A stretch of 64,000 nucleotides of DNA from Corallium rubrum (Eukaryota; Cnidaria; Anthozoa; Scleralcyonacea; Coralliidae). The notes below the pieces were generated by a model. It made no database searches, was not told the DNA's origin, and saw only the letters and a list, made by a program, of their open reading frames with translations. The position numbers and the translations under genes are program-made. The stretch is from assembly GCA_964035015.1 (NCBI GenBank), contig OZ035998.1, forward strand, positions 31,689,628 through 31,753,627, read 5' to 3'. Positions within the stretch are counted from its first letter, which is position 1. The number at the start of each line of letters is the position of its first letter. Of the stretch, positions 53,060-64,000 are shown piece by piece.

Positions 53060-53347
53060 CTTTAATATAATAGACCTGATTTGCCCAGGGTCCGCCTTCG
53101 CCGTCAGCTTTGCAAGCAGTCGACTTTCCATATTTATCAAACGTCTTTGTTGCCGTAGCACTGGCTGCACACCATCCACCATTTTGAACAGCAAACATAC
53201 TGTAACCTGCACTTTTTGCAGCCAAAGCACACTTTGTAATGGCGTTCTTTCGTGATCCATATGAGCCGTCCAAAACAGAATTTGTTCCTTCCAATGTGTT
53301 GATTGCACGATTACCGGTGTCCTTATAACATCCAACAACATCGTAAT
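53060..53347 (-). CDS. WSC-like domain exon R4 (class B)
   Basis: A 288-bp exon, phase 1-1, open. Same protein as R6 and R8. One silent change (the Ala codon of FAVQNGG) separates it from R6. Confidence 0.88.
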
Positions 53348-53895
53348 CTAAGAAGCAATGGGAACAAAGACATTTGTTAACAGCGAATTGTCTTATTTTT
53401 CTGTTATGCGTTTGCTGTTTTGAAGTTCAAATGTACAATATTTTCTTCGTGCAAAAAATAGGACCTTGTACTTGTAATGTTTATTGATTGCCAAATTAGA
53501 AGTTGTCCTGAATGACTACAATCAACATGATATGATTACTTGAAATTAAGCAACATTGTAGTTCATTTTATGAGTTTATTTTCATTTTAAACATTAATGT
53601 TATAATATTATAAATTGTTTGCGCATACAACCATGTAAAATATATTTAGTCTGCTGAGCTTTCGTCCTGTGTTGCTCAGGACATCATCAGAGCAATATGA
53701 TAGTTTGTAAACGTCATTACAAAAATGTAACGTCCGAATCTGTCACGCCATCATACTAGTGGACTATTCATAGCTTGTAAAAGATTCTAATCAATTTCTA
53801 ATAGCTGTGCAAATTTTATGAAATAACATAATGAATAGAAAAGTATAAATGATAAAAATAAAAATAAAAGAAGAAAAAAACAAGAAAGCAAAAGC

Positions 53896-53983
<88 letters not shown>

Positions 53984-54682
53984 TAAAGGAAATATCATAA
54001 GGAACTGTAACATGAAAGATGAAATTATTGAACTGAATATTATTGAAAAGCGCAGTCCAAGTTTTGTTGAGAGATTGGCCGTCTTGGGGCATAGTACGGT
54101 GCTTGTGTATTTCTACTGATTCCCTAATCCTACGTGAGAAATACTTGCTTTCGGTGCAGATGAGTGATGCTTGTTTCCAAAGGATTCGTTGCCCACGTGT
54201 GTTAGCAACGGAAGACATTTCAGTCTAAGCTTTTGAGCAGCATCCAAGGTGTTCTTTGAGTTTTGGCCGGTTTCTCCAATGTAGACACGACCACATTCCC
54301 AAGGGATATCGTAAATTCCTAATTAACTCTTTCTTGTCCGAATCGGTCTTTAGTATTTTATTCTGGCTAACGCCAGACGATTTTATTCACCTCTGGGGAA
54401 GCCCCCGGACAGGAATGAGTTATAAACTATCTCTTTAACTCTTTCTTGTCCGAATCGGTCTTTAGTATTTTATTCTGGCTAACGCCAGACGATTTTATTC
54501 ACCTCTGGGGAAGCCCCCGGACAGGAATGAGTTAATGTTGTCTTAGCTATGTAAATATGCATATGAGAAATATTAATTTTGAGCATATTTTTATGACATA
54601 TAATATATAAAACACTTAGCAGACATGCTAAAGAATTTCTTCGTATTTAATTCAATGAAGTTATTAATGATTTTGGAAATAC
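53348..54682 (-). other. Array intron between R3 and R4, with MITE insertion
   Basis: GIY-YIG remnant at about 54000-54325, (TTG)29 at 53895-53981 (shortest tract), intact hammerhead-like core at 53654-53690. It is longer than its sisters because of the doubled MITE at 54327-54531. Confidence 0.82.
54327..54531. mobile_element. Doubled 93-bp MITE with TTAA sites (piggyBac-like)
   Basis: Two direct copies (54327-54419 and 54439-54531), each with ends CTCTTTCTTGTCCG and inverted CGGACAGGAATGAG and an inner hairpin TCTGGC/GCCAGA. TTAA lies at 54323-54326, 54435-54438 and 54532-54535. The sister introns (about 45.59, 48.52 and 51.43 kb) carry the uninterrupted AATTAATGTTGTC empty site. The TTAA duplication is therefore directly visible. 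TTAA targeting points to piggyBac- or Kolobok-type transposases (inference). Confidence 0.85.
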
Positions 54683-54970
54683 CTTTAACATAATAAACCT
54701 GATTGGCCCAGGGTCCGCCTTCACCGTCAGCTTTGCAAGCAGTCGACTTTCCATATTTATTGAACGTCTTTGTTGCCGTAGCACTGGATGCACACCATCC
54801 ACCATTTTGAACTGCAAACATACTGTAACCTGCACTTTTTGCAGCCGAAGCACACTTTGTAATGGCGTTCTTTCGTGATCCATACGAGCCGTCTAAAACA
54901 GAATTTGTTCCTTCCAATGTGTTGATTGCGCGATTACCGGTGTCCTTATAACATCCAACAACATCGTAAT
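54683..54970 (-). CDS. WSC-like domain exon R3 (class A variant)
   Basis: A 288-bp exon, phase 1-1, open. Class A (CASSATATKTFNK, QVYYVK) but with NAITKC as in class B, so it looks like a recombinant or ancestral form. Confidence 0.88.
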
Positions 54971-56159
<1,189 letters not shown>

Positions 56160-56447
56160 CTTTAATATAATAAACCTGATTGGCCCAGGGTCCGCCTTCA
56201 CCGTCAGCTTTGCAAGCAGTCGACTTTCCATATTTATTGAACGTCTTTGTTGCCGTAGCACTGGATGCACACCATCCACCATTTTGAACTGCAAACATAC
56301 TGTAACCTGCACTTTTTGCAGCCAAAGCACACTTTGCAATGGCGTTCTTTCGTGATACATACGAGCCGTCTAAAACAGAATGTGTTCCTTCCAATGTGTT
56401 GATTGCGCGATTACCGGTGTCCTTATAACATCCAACAACATCGTAAT
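56160..56447 (-). CDS. WSC-like domain exon R2 (class C)
   Basis: A 288-bp exon, phase 1-1, open. LEGTHSVLDGSYVSRKNAIA (His for Asn), GGWCASSATATKTFNKYGKS core. Closest to R10 although eight units away. The 3' flank of R2 and of R10 is also alike, so a non-adjacent relationship exists inside the array. Confidence 0.88.
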
Positions 56448-57665
<1,218 letters not shown>

Positions 57666-57953
57666 CTTTAATATAATAGACCTGATTTGCCCAGGGTCCG
57701 CCTTCGCCGTCAGCTTTGCAAGCAGTCGACTTTCCATATTTATCAAACGTCTTTGTTGCCGTAGCACTGGCTGCACACCATCCACCATTTTGAATTGCAA
57801 ACATACTGTAACCTGCACTTTTTGCAGCCAAAGCACACTTTGTAATGGCGTTCTTTCGTGATCCATATAAGCCGTCCAAAACAGAATTTGTTCCTTCCAA
57901 TGTGTTGATTGCGCGATTACCGGTGTCCTTATAACATCCAACAACATCGTAAT
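57666..57953 (-). CDS. WSC-like cysteine-domain exon R1 (5'-most, class B), gene of eleven such repeats
   Basis: A 288-bp exon with acceptor TTTGCTTCTTAG and donor GTATTTC, phase 1 at both ends; such symmetric exons can be duplicated without shifting the frame. It encodes one 96-residue domain: YDVVGCYKDTGNRAINTLEG, KNAITKCALAAKSAGYSMFA, IQNGGWCAASATATK, then KYGKSTACKADGEGGPWANQ. The four Cys, the GCYKD start and the F..Q.GGWC core resemble WSC-type carbohydrate-binding domains and a domain common in secreted cnidarian proteins. Ligand and family name are uncertain. The product should be extracellular or surface-bound, but signal peptide and anchor exons were not found. R1 differs from R4/R6/R8 at two residues (LDGLYG, FAIQ). 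The gene continues upstream beyond 57953. Confidence 0.88.
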
Positions 57954-58322
57954 CTAAGAAGCAAAGGGGACAAAGACATTTGTTAAAAAATTGCTTTGCT
58001 ATATTTTCTCTGTTGCGTTTTCTGTATTGAGTTACATGTATTCTTGCAATGTACGACAGTTTCCCGTGTGAAGTAGAATCTTTTCCTTCCAAATTCCAAT
58101 ATTTTGAATGCTTGATTAGAAATGTTCTTTGTAATAACAATTATAAAATAAGGTGTTCTCTACGGACGCTCTGATTGGCTGGGACCCGTGCATTTATAAG
58201 AGTATGAAACGTAAATGGCGTGGAGTGGCGTATAGGATCGCGTCGCCTGGTGGGAAAAATCTAACGAACTTTCAAAACTATCCCATTTTTAGTTTGTTTT
58301 TTCTTCTTCATATTTTATAAAT
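57954..58322. other. Upstream flank of the array
   Basis: The first about 20 bp continue the array intron (acceptor side), then similarity fades after about 57985. The array therefore breaks off here. No upstream exon could be recognised. Confidence 0.5.
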
Positions 58323-58504
58323 CAAATAAAACATTCCGCTCCTGTGCATATGCACTTTTGTAAAGGCACATTTGACGTCATTTGAACATGAAAGAAGTAT
58401 TTCAACTAACTTCTTTCGTCTTTCAACTTCTTTCTTTCGTCTTCAAATGACGTCAAACGTGCTTTTATAAGAGTACATATGCACGGAGCTTTATGTTTTA
58501 TTTG
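58323..58504. mobile_element. MITE with CAAATAAAACAT termini
   Basis: CAAATAAAACATTCCGCTCC on the left and GGAGCTTTATGTTTTATTTG on the right. Inside, GTGCATATGCAC and TTTGACGTCATTTGAA are mirrored. 182 bp, no coding capacity. Confidence 0.75.
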
Positions 58505-60310
58505 TTAAATAAAGTTCAAAAACCAGCTCCATTGGGAAAAAACAAAATCGGGAAATTTCTTGCATGTGAAGGTTGCGAAAGCCGCTAATTTGCCAGGAAA
58601 TATTAGCAATCACTCGGTGAGAAAAACATGTGTTTTGCATATAATGGATGCTAATATTCCAGGGAATTACGTGCATGGCTCAACTGAGTGGACATAAGAA
58701 TTTGAAAAGCCTAGATATGCCTATAAAACAGCTTCTATATTTCTTTAGAAATTTATTATTAATAAATTTAGGTTAATGCGAGGGAGTAAGAGATAATGTA
58801 TCTCCTGCCTCAAAGCGATCATTGAGTGTGGTTCAGATGCAAAAGCCAGATAAATAAAGTGCATAAAGATTCCCCCTTATCAAAACAAAATTCCTCCTTG
58901 AGGCAATGATATAAATGAATGCGGCAAAGGGTGACGGTGGTCATTCTATCACGGACTCACAGTCAGAGAGCTCACTCAAATCGTTCTGTAAAATAGCAGT
59001 CTAAGGTTTTCGGGGATTTTTATCATTCATCATCTGACTTGCATGGTCCCCGGCTTAATGAAATCCAATCGCCTGTCACTTTCAAGCAAACCATTACAAC
59101 TGAAGCTCTGGTATGCAACCGAGTACGTTCCTTGCTTCCCGTCCCTAGCATATATATACTTGTGGCTTTACATCGCGTGAGGTTTGGGATTTCTTCCTTA
59201 AATTTCTTCCTTTATAATACTAGACCTCGAGAATAACTCAAATGACTCGGCCGGCTTAATAATGCTTGTCGACAGCCACTTCAGTCTCGGTCAGTCGACG
59301 ATAAATGTAAGGATACAAAAAGAAAGAAAAGAATAGTATATATTTAAATAATGAGGCAATCTCACAACTGTTCGAAACCTTCGATATCCTTCAATAGTTC
59401 TTAACTAACGCGTTAATTTCTGACACTAAACACTTCAACGCATGATCATGAACGGCATGACTGCCTCATTCGAGGTCTTATTGTCATTTCATTACCCTCG
59501 GCTACAAGCCCAGATACAACAAACCAAACATAATCTGTTTCTCAAAATATCCAGCAGTTCAAACCCGTGACCGACGAAGGAATATCACTAAGACCGTCGA
59601 AAGTCCTGCTAAAGGAAATTATCGAAAAGTACGTCTGTTGTTTGACGTAATTCAAGATATGATACGGAACGGCACAGTGACAGTGCCGCTTCACAATTTT
59701 AAAGAAATTTCCGTGCGCGCGCCTTGATAATATTTATACCTTGGCGATCGGCGACAGCATGCCTTTCTGAAGAGATTATTAATAATCCGTTTCGGCCCAC
59801 GCATATTGGCGTATTGTGGCCTGTTATGAAAACCTGTTTTCTTCCAAATTAATATTTTAGCCAAAAATCATTGCAGAGTCCCAGCCTATTAGTTTCTTTC
59901 TGTTTCACCCTCTTACGATCTGTTATTGCACAACCCTTCCCTTTGTTTTGTTTTTGCGTGTTTTTCCTGCGTTTTGCTCTGCTTTGCTTTGTCCCCTTTT
60001 TCTTGTTTATACCAATATTAGATGACAGTTCATATTAAAAGCAAAGACGGAAGGCCCGTTGCCACGGCGACACACAGAGATTAAAGCAAAGACTCTCCTG
60101 AGACACACGCAAGTTCAGAACATAACCGCAATTGACGCAAAACGCACGGCGTTATTTTTGTTCAGTTCCGCAATAGCCTATTCTATTTTATCCAACATCG
60201 TTGATCGATCGTCACCCCTAGACAGTACTCAACGAACCATGTGTAAAAATTACAAATCCAATAATAATGACAATAATCAAGAACCAATTTCCTACGTTGA
60301 TGCATGCTAA
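58505..60310. other. Intergenic or intronic, nothing recognised
   Basis: No exon-like similarity, RNA gene or clear repeat. Short open frames at 58.5, 59.0 and 60.1 kb have no splice context that I can support. Confidence 0.35.
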
Positions 60311-60521
60311 CTATAGCTTGAGCTTGGCGTTGTTTCGCAAGATATTGACACTCGGCACAAAATTTGTAACATAATTGCTTTGTGGAGAAGCTGCTGGTTT
60401 CGTCTTGGCTCCACCCAACTTTTTCCTGTCATTGGCTTTTCCCACAGGGTTTTTACCAGCGTCAGGTTTTTTCTGGCCTTCCTGACATTCCAGCATGTAA
60501 GCTTTGAGTGTCGGTATTTGC
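60311..60521 (-). CDS. Possible terminal exon, Lys-rich C-terminus, unknown
   Basis: The minus frame begins after a CTGTTAG acceptor and reads QIPTLKAYMLECQEGQKKPD, GKANDRKKLGGAKTKPAASP and SNYVTNFVPSVNILRNNAKL before a TAG. Codon use and the basic, soluble composition look protein-like, but I recognise no family. It could be the last exon of a gene lying to the right on the minus strand, or a remnant. Confidence 0.3.
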
Positions 60522-61019
60522 CTAACAGCGCCCCGTTTCACACATCAGTAGTACAACTATACTAATAGCGTCAACTGCGGTCATTATAATCCAATATCCA
60601 TAAATATTTCTACTTTCTAATTATTCGTACATTAAAATAATATACTTTTACTACTATACAAATCCAAAACCTTCAGTGGGGGAATTATCACTGCGTTCAA
60701 TTCGTGGCAGGAAGTGCTGTCATCCTTATCACTTCACAGAAGTGCTGTGCCTCACACACTTCACCCACGTGAAGGATTTGGATGCGGTGAGGCATTTTTT
60801 GACCTTACAAGTGCTGAGCACCCCTCAGACTTCGTCAATGTCTCTAAAATGGGCGCTCCCCATTTTAGGCCGCCGGACAGGACACCCTCCTCCCGGTTCA
60901 GTTACTTCCTCGCTATCTCCTTTTGCCACAATTCATTACAATCAATGCCTCTGTCTCAGTTTGTATAATTAAAATACGACCGTGTTCATTAATATATATT
61001 AATCAACCAAGTTCACAAA
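60522..61019. other. Unassigned stretch
   Basis: Overlapping plus-strand frames of 84-98 codons cover 60676-60972 but share no recognisable motif. An ATGGCGGCGGCTTG followed by GTGAGT at 61018-61037 has the look of a first coding exon with a donor on the plus strand. Nothing downstream supports it. Confidence 0.25.
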
Positions 61020-61479
61020 TGGCGGCGGCTTGGTGAGTATACATGCAAGTTCATGGAAAACAGACCGTTAGCCGTGAACGTTAAGTTTAATTTGCGAGAG
61101 AAACAAGCTAAAAGGAGAAGAAGTTTCGAAGAAACAATAAGAACACCACAACAAAATGTCTCGGATTGCTTCATAGTTTAAAGCTGAAAGTTGGGAAGAA
61201 ACTCGCCTGGAGAAGGCAAAACCAATCGTCGAATTACTAGCAATTAAACACATGAACGGTACAACCTTTTGGATAAATTCTTGTAACAACCCACGTTTTA
61301 ATATATGCATACGATTCGTTTTTGTATGAATGACCTTAACCCCCTGTCACATGCCAATCTTGCAATTGTAGCTCCTACCTCGTGGAAACGAAGTAAATAT
61401 AATAATAGAGTGTAATTGGCTGTCAAAGACAATTTTCATTCGAAAATTTACAACAGCAAGGGTCAGAAAATAAAAAGAA

Positions 61480-61830
61480 CTTGTGTCACGTTCTATAGAT
61501 AAATATCTAGAAGACACTATAGTGTCCAAAGAGAATCACTGAATGGTGAAACATTCTCAGTAAAACACGCCAAAAACAAACGATAATCACGAAGACTAAA
61601 ATTCAAATATAGGATATTTTCGTCGTCAAAAAGAGCATCTTGTTCTTCCAATGTTTTCATTTCTCGATTAAAAATATCCTGCATGATTACAATCAATTCA
61701 AACAATAGTGCTGTGAGTAATCCATTTCATGAATTTATCAGTTCGTTATTTTGAAAATTTTTTCTCAGCCATAAAATTCAGGATTAAATTTTGAGCAGAC
61801 GTTTATGACATATATAATATACTAGAAATA
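61480..61830 (-). pseudogene. Degenerate relic of the WSC-like array unit
   Basis: On the minus strand near 61630-61705 the frame IFNREMKTLEEQDALFDDEN parallels the array's TGNRAINTLEGTNSVLDGSY. To the right, ATTACAATCAATTCAAACAA and ATTTTGAGCAGACGTTTATG resemble the array's intron words GACTACAATCAACATG and ATTTTGAGCATATTTTTATG. It looks like an old, decayed unit 3.7 kb outside the intact array. The similarity is by eye and partial. Confidence 0.4.
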
Positions 61831-62112
61831 TGTTAACACAAAACCCCTCGCCCTCTTGTACACGAATTTTTGTAGATATCCCTCAGATTAGAAAAAAGGT
61901 TTTAAAGTCTTAAACTGACACGAACACCTTCGCGATTTTTTTCATTGGAAGCCTGGAACTAGCCGCTCGTGTTGGAACAATTCAAAATACTTTAAATTTT
62001 TAATTAAAGTATAATATTTGAAATAAAAGAACTTGTTTACTCTAATTTTTTAAGGAAAAGGTAATAAAAGAAAAATTCAAGACAATAGTTAGAAAAACGT
62101 TGAGATGAAGAA

Positions 62113-62195
62113 AATTGCAGGTCGCATCCAGGGTTTGAACTCGACCATTTCGCATGCGAACGGACGATGTTACCAGGCCACCGAAGCAGGCGTCA
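62113..62195 (-). repeat. tRNA-like remnant (SINE or pseudo-tRNA)
   Basis: The minus strand carries GGTGGCCTGGTAAC (A-box-like), a self-complementary TTCGCATGCGAA in the anticodon-arm position, and GGTCGAGTTCAAACCC (B-box/T-arm). The acceptor stem does not pair, so it is not a functional tRNA gene. Confidence 0.4.
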
Positions 62196-62422
62196 AAGTT
62201 TCAGAAAAATATTAGGGTTATATTTTACAGTTCTTACTTTCCATGTTTACAACATTGCTAGAGCACTGAAAATATTTGCATTTTTCAAAGGTATTGAACA
62301 TCTGACTAGCTGCCACGGCAATATTAATTTATTGACATTTCAAATTCATTTAGAATAGCAAAAACAAATTTCATCTCAAAATCTGAAGTGTTAAAAAGGT
62401 TTGGTCTTCACTCTTTACATCT

Positions 62423-62631
62423 GGGGCCAGTTGTACAAGTCACGGATAGCTTATCTAGTAAATAAGTCCTAGCTAAAGAACAACACTAATTGTGCTTTGA
62501 ACAATCTAATTCAGTAAATCGACTTATGTATCAGATACTGCTGTTCCCTGGATAAAAGTTAAATTGGGTTGTTCAAAGCACCACTAGGGTGGTTCTCTAG
62601 CTAAGACTTCGGGCTTCACACAACTAGCCCC
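62423..62631. mobile_element. MITE with GGGGCCAGTTGT termini
   Basis: GGGGCCAGTTGTACAA on the left and the inverted CAACTAGCCCC on the right. Inside, GTGCTTTGAACAATC is mirrored by GTTGTTCAAAGCAC. About 209 bp, no coding capacity. Confidence 0.75.
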
Positions 62632-63184
62632 AGTAATGTATGAACATGCAGCATCAGCATTTATATGTTTCACAGACAAAAAAATTGCTCCTTTTTCGAT
62701 CTTTTTGCCAAAATTATAAAGAAACTACGCTAAGTTACAAGTGGTTTTACCATAATAAAATATTTAAAAGGAGATGAGACGGCATCCAACAACGGTCAAG
62801 CGAAAACATAACGCGGGTACGTTTAAAATACTTCAAGGACGCACAAAATAGAGAACAAAATAATTACTGTAACAGTGATAGCATATATTAAAACAAGGAA
62901 ACTCGAACAACATTGCCACTAAATGTTCGTGATGTAATATTGAAAGCGGTCGCTCTATATTTCTACCGTAAGCTTAATTAACCTTTTCGGCCTTTTTCTC
63001 CCTTGTTTTTTTTTCGCTATTGCTTTTTCCTCCTTTCGAATTTCTGTGTGAAGGGTTTTCCTCCACTAAGGATGTTGTTCTGCTTTGCCTTTATGCGTAA
63101 ACGTTGATTTGTTTCTGTCCTTATGAACCCCAAATAGCCTTTTCTGAAGTATTTTTTACTAGAACAAATTATGTTATTGACGTA

Positions 63185-63650
63185 CACAGGGAGCAGAGAA
63201 GTCAAGTATGAGTTATATTTACTGAACGTCTTACCTTTGACAACTTATGAATCAATTCACAAACCCGTACGGCTTGGCAAGGTAGCAAATACTTCGTGTA
63301 TTAAAATTCAAGCAAATTCATTACACCGCAGCCTAAAGTATTGTGGGCTCGCATGCGAGCTGATTGATCAACATAGATTTCGGGTTACCATCGGGGTACA
63401 TCGGCTAGGCATATCGGTTCCGAAGCAAGCTTCGCTGACGTTCGGGCAATGCGAGCCCACAATACTATAGGCTGCGGTGTAATGAATGTTTGAATTTTAA
63501 TACACGAAGTGTTTGCTAACTTGCCAAGCCGTACGAGTTGAAAATCCAGCCATCCAAAGCCATCCAGGTTTGTGAATTGATTCATAAGTTGTCAAAGGTA
63601 AGACGTTCAGTAAATGTAACTCATACCTGACTTCTCTGCTCCCTGTGTGA
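63185..63650. mobile_element. Long inverted-repeat element with 7-bp duplication
   Basis: Arms of about 170 bp start CACAGGGAGCAGAGAAGTCA; the inner ends carry GCATTACACCGCAGCC-like words and the GTGGGCTCGCAT pair. Direct TGACGTA flanks lie just outside both ends (about 63178-63184 and 63651-63657). No transposase frame. The short central spacer (about 63365-63445) is unrelated to the arms. Confidence 0.8.
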
Positions 63651-63660
63651 CGTATAGATT

Positions 63661-63735
63661 TGATTGTTCCCAGTGCCCCACAATCCTTACCGCGCAAATG
63701 AAAGTGCCCCACAATCCTTATCACGCAAATGAACG
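63661..63735. repeat. Tandem pair of about 37-bp repeats
   Basis: AGTGCCCCACAATCCTTACC and GCGCAAATGAA are followed by a second near-identical copy. Beyond this to the window end nothing was recognised. Confidence 0.75.
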
Positions 63736-64000
63736 TATATGCATGCGTAAACTCGCTAGAATAAACATCAAGAGAAGCCGTGGCGACAACAAACAGACAG
63801 CGAAGACTAAGTAAGATTCGACTATTCATTTGTATTTTAAAAAAAGGGTAAAGAAAATTACGAAGCTAAGGGGTAATTTCAGAATATGTTGCAATATTGA
63901 CAAAGAAGCCACGCACAAATTATCTACCTTACCTTTTTGGTAGTATGCTTATAATTTTAACTTTTGTGTCCGACTCTCGGACGAGTCCAAATATTTCGGT

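Noticed and set aside
54256-54438. Plus-strand 60-residue frame over the TTAA MITE
   Set aside because: It spans retroelement remnant and MITE sequence; chance frame.
62113-62195. Functional tRNA gene
   Set aside because: A and B boxes are visible but the acceptor stem does not pair.

Overview
The window looks like nuclear DNA from an anthozoan cnidarian (stony coral or sea anemone). It is AT-rich, its genes are split by long introns, and the introns and flanks are packed with MITEs, microsatellites, LINE fragments and Penelope-like fragments. The call rests on two genes plus cnidarian-style repeats (5S-derived SINE, foldback MITEs). The exact species cannot be read from the sequence.

Left half (1 to about 31.4 kb, minus strand): the 5' part of the cytoplasmic dynein 1 heavy chain gene (DYNC1H1 orthologue). 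Eleven coding exons were placed by hand from splice signals and protein similarity. They run from the ATG at 31276 down to 1858, keep one frame, and encode the first 745 residues (N-terminal dimerisation region and start of the DHC_N1 tail). The rest of the roughly 4,600-residue motor lies off the left edge. The introns hold a LINE, a Penelope-like fragment with a smaller element inserted in it, a 5S-derived SINE, a 1.96-kb TIR transposon, and many foldback MITEs and tandem repeats.

Middle (31.4 to 42 kb): no convincing host gene. It is a graveyard of LINE 3' ends, hAT-type and other TIR elements with readable target-site duplications, a palindromic ribozyme-like insert, an RPA-like zinc-ribbon fragment and long (TA)n tracts.

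Right-centre (42.8 to 58 kb, minus strand): a tandem array of eleven 288-bp exons. All are open, all are phase 1-1, and each encodes one 96-residue, four-cysteine, WSC-like extracellular domain. Every intron carries the same passengers: a GIY-YIG fragment of a Penelope-like element, a (TTG)n tract of 29-67 units, and a hammerhead-ribozyme-like motif. Exon, retroelement fragment, microsatellite and ribozyme have therefore been amplified together. Part of the array is a nearly identical 2.92-kb two-exon higher-order repeat. One copy carries a doubled TTAA-flanked MITE whose empty site survives in sister copies. This array is the most unusual structure in the window.

Right end (58 to 64 kb): no confident gene. 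It holds MITEs, a degenerate array-like relic near 61.7 kb, one possible terminal exon near 60.4 kb, a tRNA-like remnant and a large inverted repeat with a 7-bp target-site duplication.
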